From Chaetoderma sp. LZ-2023a (taxonomy: Eukaryota; Mollusca; Caudofoveata; Chaetodermatida; Chaetodermatidae): DNA of 64,000 bases. The notes below the pieces were generated by a model that was not told where the DNA came from, ran no database searches, and worked only from the letters and a program-made list of their open reading frames with translations. The translations under genes were made by a program, and so were the position numbers. The stretch covers positions 73,579,087 to 73,643,086 of the forward strand of contig CM067366.1 in NCBI GenBank assembly GCA_034401795.1. The letters run 5' to 3'. Positions 33,401 to 45,400 of this stretch are shown here, piece by piece (position 1 is the stretch's first letter; every line of letters starts with the position of its first letter).

Positions 33401-36400
33401 GTTGGTTTTGAGTTCGCTAACCTTAACTATCTTGCTCATTGTCCCTGTCCTTTGTCCTGTTTCAGAGACCTGGTTGCCCGTCCTGCGGGAGGTTTCTTAA
33501 AAGCCGCTTCGTTCCGCACTTGTGCTTCAGCTGCAGTCCCTGTGGACCGTTGCTGAAGTGCGACGTATGTAAGCAGTGGGGGGGCGACTTAATGTCTGAT
33601 TTTCTCGCATTGCAGGCAAGGGAGAAGGTGATGGAGGAAGAGAGGAAGAAGAAGGAGAAAGTTTGTAAGAAGGGTAAGAAGAAGGCCTCATCCGCGGTGG
33701 ATATGGAGGCCTTCAGGTCCGAAATGTTGCAAGAGATGCAGAGGACAATAAAGGATCTGGTCCCAGAGTTGCTTCGTGGCATGCTCCCTGGGCCAGCTCC
33801 TTTGTTGTCCTCGGCATCTGCTTACGAGCAGGTGATCCCCGCCTCTGAATCCGGTCTCTTTAGGTCCGGTCCGGGTGTGGATTCAGAGGTGGCCCCTTTG
33901 TTGGGGGCAGTCCAAGGCCCTGGCAGCAGGCATGGCGCCGCGCCGAGGGGCCGTGGACAACGGTTGTTGCTGGGACCCGCGGTCTGCTCATCAGACCCCG
34001 GGTATCCGCGCGCCGAAGGTGTCAAAGCCTCCTATGGCACCTTTCCTGGCCAGTCCGTGTTAGCTCTCTTTGCTGACCCGGAGTCTAATCTTTCTGGCCA
34101 GGAAGAAGAGGATCTCCTGCTGGGGTCGCCTTCTGAGGACGTGGCCATGGAATACGACGTCTGTGCACCCCTCGCGGGGAATGCAGGCGACGTGTTCCAT
34201 GGTTCTACTCACGCAGGAGTAGATTTCACGGTCCAGAGGGTGTCCCCGGGCGGTGCTGTTGACCACGGATACCGCATACCTCGGCTTGCCGATGGTATTG
34301 CTGGTGCTGGTCAGACCCGTGGTAGAGCGGTGTTTACCCCACGCTCTGCCACGGCGCCTGCTCCTGGTCAAGCCGCGGAATTTAGCATGCCTGCTCTCTC
34401 GGGCCCGCATGCTTTTCCAGGCTTGCCAGGGGTATCAGCTTACCCGCCGTCGACATCAACTGCGAGTGCTCTGGAGGAAGACGAAGGCCCTCGTCTTGTA
34501 GAGCGCTCGCAGTTAGCCACGGAGGAGGATTGGTCGGACGCTTGCCAGTGGCTGGTAAGTGTTCGGCCCGATCTACCCGTGGAGCTGCCGGCTAGCCAGC
34601 GTGACCATAGGCCGTGGTTAGCTGGTAGGCCGGCGGCTACCGCTATGCCATCTCTGCCGCTGGCTGAGCATGTCGTGGACATGTTCGAAGCGGCAGAGGC
34701 GTCCATTAAGGTGAATGGACGTCTCGCGAAGGCCCCTCGCGAGGTGGCGAAGCGGTGCCGCATCGTGCCCCTGGATTACCAGCGGTACGGTGTGGTGCCG
34801 AAGCCAAGCGTTGATGATCGCGCGGCTTTGGGCGAAGATGCGCGGCCGGGCTCCCGTTCTGACACGGGAGTCTTGTGCTCGAACGCGTTGCGTTCGGCGA
34901 ATGCCGCGCTGCGGGATGCGGAGGAGAGTGGGAGGGCGTCGATTGCCGCTCTGTCCCACGTCTCCCAGCTGCTACAGGGGGTGGTAGCGGCTTCCGCATC
35001 ACGCCAACCAAGCCCGGTAACAGTCCAGAGAGCCATTCAGGATGGTATCAACCTGGCTTTGGACTGTTTGACGCGGGCGGTAACCAGAAGTGTCCGGGCG
35101 AGGCGCACGTTTGCGCTTGACAATCTGTGCCCGTCCCAGGACCTGTATAATAGGCTGCTGCGGACGCCTATGACAGGTCCTGGTCTCTTTGGAGGTGAGG
35201 GATGCAGGCACCTCCAGGAGACGGTCACTCTGGTTAATAACCAGAGGGCGCTGCGGGAACAATTTGAGGTGCTCCGGCGGGAGCGTGTTCGCGCGGCACC
35301 CCCTGCGTATCGTCCTCTGCAGGCTCGAGGTGGTGCTGGCCAGGTCAGAGGCCAGCCACCGTCGCAACGTAGGCCTAGGCCACGGGCGATTCGGCCAGCA
35401 GCGAGGGGGGCGCAGGCTCCCCAGCCGCAGACAGCCGCCCGCGCACCGTGGTGCGCGCGGCGCTGGGCGGGGCGCGCGGGGATCTGGTCGCGGTAATCGG
35501 GCCTGATGGCCTGGTTACCGCGGTGGGAACCACTCCGGTGTTTCAGGCCGAGAGAACAGTGCCACTCTGGCCCTCCTTATGTCCACCTCTATCCCTAGGT
35601 GGACCGGTGGGCGGCCGTTTGGCCGCCCACTTGCCAGAGTGGAAGCGGTTGACTCAGGACCGTTTAGTCTTGCGATGGCTTTCGGTCGGGTATCGTCCTG
35701 ACTGGGTGACAGGCCCGCCATCGCGACTGTCTCTCGCGCCGATCTGGACTCCCATTCCACGGGATCCGGATCAGAGGTTGTGTATAGAGGAGGAAGTAAA
35801 TTCCCTCATACTAAAAGAAGCCATTCAGCCGGCACAGAGGTGCCCGGGCTTCTATTCAACCCTGTTCTTGGTAACAAAAAACACCGGAGGGTGGAGGCCG
35901 ATTCTCAACCTCAAGCCGTTGAACAAGTTCATCGAGACGCCCAGTTTCAAGATGGAGACTGTGCGCTCGGTGTTGGCGGGGTTAGAGCGAGGAATGTGGA
36001 CAGCGTCGATAGATTTGAAGGATGCTTATTTCCACATTCCCATAGAGAGGAGTTTCCGTCGCTTCCTGAGATTTGCATTTCAGGGCCGGCGGTGGGAATT
36101 CAGGGTGTTACCCTTCGGAATTTCCACGGCTCCTCGGGTCTTCACCCGTGTGGTTCTCGCGATCACTGCATACCTCCGCAGGAGAAGCATAGCAGTTCAC
36201 ACGTACATAGACGACTGGCTGTTGAAAGCACACACCCGGGAATCGGTGTCAGCCAATCTGGAGATTGTTTTGAAAACTCTCTCGGACTTGGGCTGGGTGA
36301 TCAATTTCCCGAAATCAGAGCTAACTCCATCCCAGAAGTTTGTTTACCTGGGCATGTTCTTCGATCTGGAGACGGGGTATGTGTACCCCACTCAGGAGAG

Positions 36401-39400
36401 GGTTCAAGTACTCATCTCGGTAATTCAGTCGGTGTGCGACAGTCGTCATGTCCTGGCACGGGTTTACTTGAGAATGCTGGGCTTGATGGTTTCTTTGGAA
36501 CCAGTCATTCCGCAGGCCGCCTTGCGCAGGCGCCAGATCCAGTTGTTTCTCATGACACAGTGGACCCAGAGTTCAGGTTCGCTGGACTCGAACGTGTCGG
36601 TGTTGGCGCCTCTGATTCACCACCTGCAATGGTGGTTGAATACAGAGAATCTCTTGCCGGGGGTTTTGCTAACCCCTCCCCACCCTCAGGTGACTGTGTA
36701 TACAGATGCATCGATGGAGGGGTGGGGAGCTTGTCTGGAAGAGTCCACAGTATCAGGGCTTTGGGATCTGGATCAGTCCAAGGAACATATCAATCTACTA
36801 GAGCTAAGAGCAGTAGTCCTGGGCCTGGAACATTTCTTAAAGAATGTTCAGGGCAAGATTGTTCTCATTCGTTCAGACAACTCGACAGTAGTGACTTACA
36901 TAAACCGCCAGGGCGGAACGAAGTCGCCCAGTCTCTGTATGATGACATGGAAACTGCTTTGTTGGTGCCTGGATCATGGGATCACCTTGAAAGCAGTTCA
37001 TATTCCGGGGAGGTTAAATCTGCTAGCAGACTCATTGAGCCGAAGGATGAGTGTTTTACCCACGGAATGGCAACTAAATCAATGTGTGGCGGATCGTCTG
37101 TTCGACCATTGGGGGAAACCCAACATAGATTTGTTCGCAATGAAGAAGAATGCGAAGATGACGACGTACGTCTCTCCGATTCCAGACCCAAGCGCTTTCG
37201 CAACAGATGCGTTAGCTATCAGCTGGGAGGGAATGTATGCATACGCATTCCCCCCAGCAATCCTGATTCCAAAGGTGCTTCAGAAAATCAGGCAGCAGGA
37301 GTGCCAAGTGCTTCTGATCGCCCCGGATTGGCCAAGCCGATCGTGGTATACGGATCTGCTGGACCTTCTGGTCTGCAATCCGGTTCCGCTGCCTCTGATG
37401 GACAACCTTATCTTCCAGGGCAAGGCCCTTCACGACAATCCGTCAATGTTCCGATTGACTGCGTGGATGTTGTCAAGGAATCTAGAATTAAGGAGGGCTT
37501 TTCTGAGCAAGCGGCCATGTTTATGGCCAAAGCCAGGAGGGGGTCAACCTCCAGAGCATATAATTATAAAATCAACAGATTTGCAGAGTGGTGCTCAAAA
37601 AGATGTATTGATCCAATGGAATCATCTATTCAGGTAGTGGCTGATTTCCTCTGTCACCTATATGATGCCTATAGCCTCAAGCCTAACTCTATTGCTGGTT
37701 ATAAGTCAGCTTTAATGACTGTTATTCCTTGCTTGGCTAATAGGGGGAGTGATGAAGTAAGTACATTAAATGTATTAATTAAAGGCATGGGCAATCTAAG
37801 ACCAAGGAATCCTCCACTGATTCCGTCTTGGAGTTTATCACTGGTGCTCCAGGTACTAGGTGATAAGCCTTTTGAACCACTTAGTTCCATTTCTATGAAA
37901 ATGTTAACTCTTAAAACTGTATTTTTAATTGCTGCGGCCTCGGCGAGGCGTAGGAGTGAAATTCACGCCTTATCAGCCGAGGTTGACCGTTTTGTGGTTA
38001 CAGGGGAAGGCCTTAAGCTTCTACCTAGGATTAATTTCTTGTCTAAAAATCAGTCATTGAAATATCCAGGTCAACCTATTTTTTTGCCATCTTTAACTAG
38101 ATATGATCCTAATTCTAAAGTATGGTGCCCCGTACGGGCGCTGCTTCGGTACAAACAGCGTACTTCGGAGTGGCGTACCGACCAGTCAGCGTTATGGTTG
38201 TTATATATTGAACCCCATGGTAGGGCGTCTAAGGACACCATTTCTAGGTGGATTGTGGAATGTATTCAATTTTGTCACAAATCCGCCACCGGGCGACAGG
38301 TTGACGTGGCCAAGGCTCACAGTGTCCGCGGTGTCGTGGCATCCACTGCCCTGTTTAGTGGAGTTCCTGTGGATGATATTATGTCAGTGGCTCAGTGGCA
38401 CTGTGAGTCAAGTTTTACAGACCATTACCTCCGTGACACTTCTAACCCTCTCGCCTTGTCGATTTTGAAACAATAACCGCTTTATGTTTGTGAAGAGTGC
38501 CTTCGCATTGCTTATATACTTCGCCATTCAGCGACGGTGACAACCACTTGTCGGGACTGTATCATCCTTCTCTACTGGATTCATGATGACAGCTTCCTAG
38601 TACAACAAGGTCAGTCTTGTTCATGTGTTGTTCATTGTTTTGTATTGTCACGTTACCCAGTGTTATTAATATGGTGATGGTTTATGTGGGTTGTGGTTCT
38701 TTAGTGAGAGTATACGAAAAAGGAGCCTTTTCGTCTCTGTCCTATAGTACTTAGCACTAGTACGAAGAGAGCGTGTAGGACATTGAGGTCATTTTATCTT
38801 CCTCCCAAGGGAGGGGGGGGAGCGCATATGACAAATCGGTCATCTCTCAGGCATCGGTTGTGTTATCCGATGGTTTATCAAATCCTGACTGTGTTTTCAC
38901 ACAGTTTCAGACGTCATAAGTGCCTTAAACGCTTGAAAGCGTATAGGGAAGAGCTGGTCTTTTGACCTCGCCTCCCTCCCGCCAGATTCACTTTCGAATT
39001 CTGGCAATATCAAAAGTATTAGGGAGGTAAGTATACTCTTGATGTGAAATAAACGAAATCTAGGATTTCTTTTTTCACGAGAGAGTTGATACTTACCTCC
39101 CTAGATACTGACCCGGCCTCTCCGCCCCACAGAGGCTCGGTCTTCAGGCTCTTGGTAGTTGCATGTGTTAGCCAATAAATGAGCCAGAGGAAGTAGTAGT
39201 CGGCGCATGCGCGGTGGTGGGGCGAGCATCCGCCGGACTACCTCTGACTCCCTGCCCAGTAGGGGCACCTAACTGTTTTTAATCTGAGTGTTTTATTGAG
39301 TGAAAGCCGATATTTAGCAATATCAAAAGTATTAGGGAGGTAAGTATCAACTCTCTCGTGAAAAAAGAAATCCTAGATTTCGTTTAGTATCTTTCAGGGT

Positions 39401-42400
39401 TAATAAATAATAAGTTATAAGTCAAGGTCACTGTAACCTAATTAATGATGTAATATTGCGTTTCCGGATAATAACTTAAGTCCTATTGAAGGGATCGTTA
39501 GGCATCTGGCTTGGGAGATTTTTCCTTGATGGTCCGAAGAACCCTGTAAATTTTGAAGTCAAAGGTGAGGATCACTGTGACCTAATTAATGATGTAATAT
39601 TACGTTTCCCGATTATGGCTTGAGTTCGGTTGACGGGATCGTTACTAATCTTGGGTGGGAGGTTGTTCTTGGTGTTTTGAAGAACCCTAGATAGAATTTG
39701 GTGTCAACGGTCAAGGTCACGGTGTCCAATCTTGGGTGTGAGTTTGTGGTGGGCGGAATGGGGCGCATGCTTCAGCAATCTCTGATTGTCATCCTTGTTC
39801 ATATTGTTACTTTTGCTATTCATCCCAGGTTCCTCTGTAGGACTGATTCTCCCTGATAGTATGCCTCATGATGAACGTCAGAAATTGGAGCAGCTTCTTG
39901 CTTCCATGGCATTGGTGGGGCAACAGGAGGCTAGCGGTGAAGTGTCATATCCGGAAGTGTCATATCCGGACGTGTCGCGCGTAGCACAAGAAGTCCCGGC
40001 AGAACAAAGGACTGTTGTCCAGCCCGGGAGAGAAGTACGAGAACAAACAAGAGAGGAAGATGTTGAAGAAGACAGAATGTCCACAAAAATCTCCAAAGGT
40101 ATTGTCGTAGGTAAGGTGAAGGCTATTTGTTTCTGTATTAACCATATATATATATATCTATATATATATATATATATCTGCATGACCGTTTAACACTCGT
40201 ATCCTCCAGAAATGGCTTCTGCAGTGGTCTCGGGAAATGTCCATTTGCAGAGCAAGAGAAGACTATTTCTGAAAATGTACCACTCGAATCACTGGTTCGA
40301 TAACCGTGCCAGTCATTCCAGTGGTAAATTAAAAAAAATAATCTCTTGGTCTGCATATGGACATTTTCTTTGAGAAAATTGAAATTTTCTTTAACAAATT
40401 ATATATGGTTAATGTCAGTATTAGAGAATCTCAATATAGTTCATATTTAACATCAGCCAAGTTTAAAGTAAATATAATTTTTAGCCAGCTTTGACCATTG
40501 ACCATGTCTTTAACATTTTAATAGTAAGCATCCATCACCACGCCAAGAGTTCTACGATTATTTAAAAAAATTTGTCACTGGTTCTATTATCGAGCCAGTC
40601 ATTCCAGTTATAAATTTAAAAAAATGGTATTCTCTTGCCATGCAAATAGACATGCCTGATCAGCTTGACCATTAAAGGGTTAACAGCCAATTAAAAATGA
40701 TATTTACCCAGCAAGGTTCATGATTTGGACTGTAAAGGGAAACAAGTTTAATATCAGAATAAATTAGGAAAATCATTTAAACAACTTTAATATGTAATAA
40801 GAAAAAATTAGTTACGTCTCCGGGATGTAGAAATTGTTTGAATGTAGCTTTCGTGACCATCTCGCTCACTTCTTCAGCACTGACGGTCGCTGGCAATGTC
40901 ACTCTGGTCAGTTCTTGTGGAGTCACGTGACAGCATGGACTGGTAGACTGCTGGTATACAGTAGCCCTCATCTCAGTTCATGTTTTTTTCGGAAATAACT
41001 TTAATATGCCTCTAATTGCTATTGCCATTTTGCCTGTATGGGAAGCAAATAGGCTTGAAGCGCTTTGAGATGCCAGAAGCATTTAGTGACGCCAGTGGAC
41101 CTAAAGCGCTCTGAGATGACAGAAGCATTTAGTGACACCAGTGGGCCTAAGGCGCTCTGAGATGCCAGAAACATTTAGTGATGCCAGTGGGCCTGAAGCG
41201 CTTTGAGATGCCAGAAGCATTTAGTGACGCCAGTGGGCCTGAAGCGCTTTGAGATGCCAGAAGCATTTAGTGATGCCAGTGGGCCTAAAGCGCTCTGAGA
41301 TGCCAAACGCATTTAGTGACACCAGTGGGCCTAAAGCACTCTGAGATGCCAAACACATTTAGTGACGCCAGTGGTCCTAAAGCGCTCTGAGATGCCAAAC
41401 GCATTTAGTGATGCCAGTGGGCCTGAAGCGCTTTGAGATGCCAGAAGCATTTAGTGATGCCAGTGGGCCTGAAGCGCTTTGAGATGCCAGAAGCATTTAG
41501 TAACGCCAGTGGGCCTAAAGCGCTCTGAGATGCCAAACGCATTTAGTGACACCAGTGGGCCTAAAGCGCTCTGAGATGCCAAACACATTTAGTGACACCA
41601 GTGGGCCTGAAGTGCTTTGAGATGCCAGTGATGATATACAATGTAGCCACTGTTATAATGTTATAACCATGATCTACTAGTCTATCTGCTACATGCAGAA
41701 ACATAATAGTACAGGAAACATTTCTGAAACCAATTTGAAAGAATTTAGTCAGAATCAATTTGCGACCATAGAAACAATCAGTGAAAATAATTTCAGCTGA
41801 CTATTTTAAATAACATGTGGAATTAAAGTCATTGGTGCCGCAACATTACTTCCTGAATAAACACCAGTTATTATAATAAGAGGAGCTGAGTCTAGAGACT
41901 ATGTAACAGTGAGCTATGTAGCATGACATGCTTAGAGCAACGTGTGTTAAGATCACTGACACGGTTAGACCTACGTGTGTTAAGATCACTGACCAACAGA
42001 TGGTGGTTCTTCCAGAGAAAGGTGGTCAAACCACCACATATTGAATAATTATCATCTCATGCACCCACCCCTCCCCCCCAAAGTCATTTCATCTAAGCTT
42101 TCCAGTCCAGCTCAGAAATAACTTAACATGTTTCCAAAAGCTAAAGCAAACATACTGTTGAATATTTTGGCTTCTAATCAGGTTTAAAAGTTCAAAATAT
42201 TCAAAATACTCAGCAGAACATTTCTTGCATCATGTTCAAACTTTAATTTTTCAATGTGAGGTTACTAACAATACAGCTGTGGCGTAGACCTTTAATTGCC
42301 AAAGTTTATCCAAAAAAAATCAAAATATGTGCTTATTGAATGTTCATTCGCAGGCCATGAGAAGAGTATTTTTGAAAAATTACTGGCTCAGCTATCAAGC

Positions 42401-45400
42401 CAGGCATTCCAGTGGTAAATTAAAAGAAATAGTTTTCTCTTGGCCTGCAAATGGACATTACTCAAAACCACTGCAGAGGCTGGTTTTGGCTATGAAAGGG
42501 TCAATATGTCTTGGGAATAAGATGTGCATGAGGACACTAAAAAGGTGGTGCATATTTCGGTTTAAAACTAGTTATTTCTACTAATTAGCATTACTTATTA
42601 CGTCAAAATTATTACTATGTCCACAAGCTTGACCATAAAATGGTGAGTGGATTAAGTACTGTACCCAGAATTCCAATACTGACCACAAACTATAACACTA
42701 CTGTATTAGAGATACACTGCACATAGACAGTCACTAAGCAGAAAATGTCAGTCGGCAGGATCTTGGTTCATCATTCAGATTCCAACATCACGGAAAGATT
42801 AGATTAAAATCAAGAACATCTACACATCTAAATGGTGCTCCTATCTAATGCATAGACTTCCTGGATGAGAAAGCGACCTCATCCACCTCAGAATAAACAA
42901 ACAGGATAGAAGTTTCAACATGTTCAATGGTTAAATTGTCAAGCCTGCAATTATTCACACGTGAATACCACAGAGGAACACACTGGAGTCATCTATAAGA
43001 TTCCGGGTGACCTCTGCTAGGGATACGTACATAGGGGAAACCAAAAGGCCCCATAGCACCAGAGTTAAAGGCCATGGAGGAATCCGGTTTTAGCTATGCC
43101 GCACCCATGTGTAGCTAAGCAACACCCATGCTTTAGCTATGCGATACCCATGTGTAGCTAAGCTCTGCCTGTGTTGTGATCAGTCGATCCCTGCGCTCTC
43201 GAAATCTCAAATTCCGGAAAATTACAGCTAAGTTGTTGAATATTTTGAAACTAATTTGACTGGGCGCTGTTGCCTATGGCAGCAACAGGTCCCAGTCAAA
43301 TTAGTTTCAAGATATTCAACAGAATGTTTATTAAATAGCAGACATATAGTTCGTACAACTTGATCGACTATTAAGCATCTGTGGCAGACTAAATTCATCA
43401 TCTTATTAATTGATTATGATGTCAACCTCAATGTGACGTAGTTGATTATGATGTCATATGATGTCTATAAACTCCCAATTCCAAATCGGGTGTGGCAGAG
43501 GACACAGAGAACACTGGACATACATGTATCATCACTGCAAGCAGATGGCAGCAATTTCTACTTCGAATAATACTTACCAGATGTACTATTATGATAATGT
43601 CTATTATCTAGTCTAGCTCAAAATAAACAATTAAAACTCCGCACTCTCCTGGTCCTGCCCATACTGTGTCCGGGAATACCATAGCCGCAGGTACCGAGTC
43701 TATTCCCAATCACAGTCAGATTCGTCTATTTTGCACTTGGTTCAAGTCGCATGTGTTTAGAGTGTCATTTAATTGATAAATTAAGCAGTTTTAGCGCGTG
43801 TTTGTGAAAACCATCGCTGGACTAATGGAGGAACTAGGGAAATCATCACACGGGCAGGTTGTATCAATCTAGAATTTATACATTCGTGCCATAATGACTG
43901 TTTGAAATTTCCTTAAATTGGCACATTGTTTTATAATGTTAGCCATTGTTGGAGTCGCTTCTGTACCCGTTAACTTTTAGTTTTAATTCGGGTACTCGGT
44001 TAATTTCTCTTGCGACTCGGTTCCTCTAAGATGGATGCGCCCTTAGCCAAGATGGCGGCGCCCATGTAATATGTCGTTATTGGCTTGGTGTATCCAGGCA
44101 CTCTGTTATCGCCGATTTTAGCTCTCGCTTCATTGTCGAGGGTGTTTGTAGTGATCGGCGAGGTTTTCTTGGTTATTTAACGTTAGTTAAAGGCTGAGTT
44201 GTGTTTTGTAAAAAATTTTCACTCAAAAAAGTTTCAAATATTTCCTGCCTAAGACTTGTTATCATTAATTTAAGAGAAAGTTAATGTGTTTAAGAAATCT
44301 TAACTATCAAGTCTATTGTGCGTATTGCTCGTCATCACTTGTCATGTGCAGCGTTTTAATTCTTCTCTGTGTTCGCAGAAACCGAAGAACCCGGACACGT
44401 TGTGCCAGAAGTGCAACAGGTTCATGAAACGGAAGTATCTTGGTCATCACTGTGTGGCGTGTGCGAAGTGTAAGGTCGGAAGCCCGTGTGATGTGTGCGC
44501 CAAGTGGTCGTCGGCAATGGTGGCTGAGTTTGACAGGGATCGACGGGCGAGGCTGGAGCGTATAGAGAAGGATAAGGCAGTGAAGCGGCAGCAAGCGTCG
44601 TTGGTTGGACTGGAAGGTCGGCTGAATGAGAGGATGGATTCAGCACTGGGCGTATGGGCGGCCCAGTTCAAGGCCATGTTTGATTCATTACAGTCCACGG
44701 GCCCGGTGAGGCAAGCTGGTGCAGGGCAACCATTAGGTGGTCCGGCTAGTTCTGCTGAGGGTCATGCACCTGACCCTTCTCTGTCCTCGGCTCAAGAGCC
44801 GTCGGTAGAGGAGGAAGAATTGCTGTTGATGGAAGACTCCGGCATGCCGGATCTTTCAATGTCGGCAATGCCTAGTACGTCCCAGGGGTCTCCCTCGGGA
44901 TTTGTACGGGTTTGCCAGGCGGATGGTGATGTCGACGTTCCGTCGGGCATTTTTCATCCGTTGTTTGTGCAACCGGATATGCCGGCGGAGCCGTGGTTTG
45001 CGGTTCCAACGGCTATCCCGACGGCGTTAGGCGCGGCTCCTATCGGAGTGACAGTGCCAGCCGTGATTGAGGCGGTCGTAGTCCCGGATCCCGTGTTGGA
45101 GCCGATGGGCTGCGGAGAATCCGTATCCGGCGATTCGTTGGATACTGGTGCCGCTGGTAGTCGCGCTATGGATGCGCTCTGTCCTGGCAGAGACGTATAT
45201 CGTAGCGTTCAGCAAGGATCGTCGGTGGCCCTCTCATCTAAGGGAGAGAGGGAGGATGAAAACGGGAGTTCTTTAATGGACGATTCCGCTTTCTGCGCCG
45301 AAGCTGAATGGGTGCAGGTCCTTGGATGGATGACCAATCGTCTCGGGTTGGCATCGGATCTAGGATCTCAGCGCGATCCGGCGATGGAGCGTATGTCAGA

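Larger units (their letters stand above)
32365..39386 (+). mobile_element. DIRS-type tyrosine-recombinase retrotransposon, element 1 (7022 bp)
   Basis: It has inverted terminal repeats (about 32380-32557 and 39171-39347), an internal complementary region (39006-39103) that reads as the reverse complement of right end joined to left end, and gag, RT-RNaseH-methylase-like and tyrosine recombinase frames, all the hallmarks of DIRS order. All three long frames are open with no stop or frameshift seen, so it may be young and possibly active. It is in spartin intron 3-equivalent (between 31404 and 39829), sense orientation. Borders are exact because a paralogous unoccupied site exists at 31939/31940. 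There is no target duplication. Confidence 0.93.

Noticed and set aside
34060..35367. Many long minus-strand ORFs opposite DIRS element 1 gag
   Set aside because: The region is GC-rich with strong third-position bias, which keeps the antisense frames open; no motif is seen.
39960..40183. Antisense ORFs over spartin exon 3 with Ile-Tyr repeats
   Set aside because: They are translations of (TA)n and of the complement of a clear exon.
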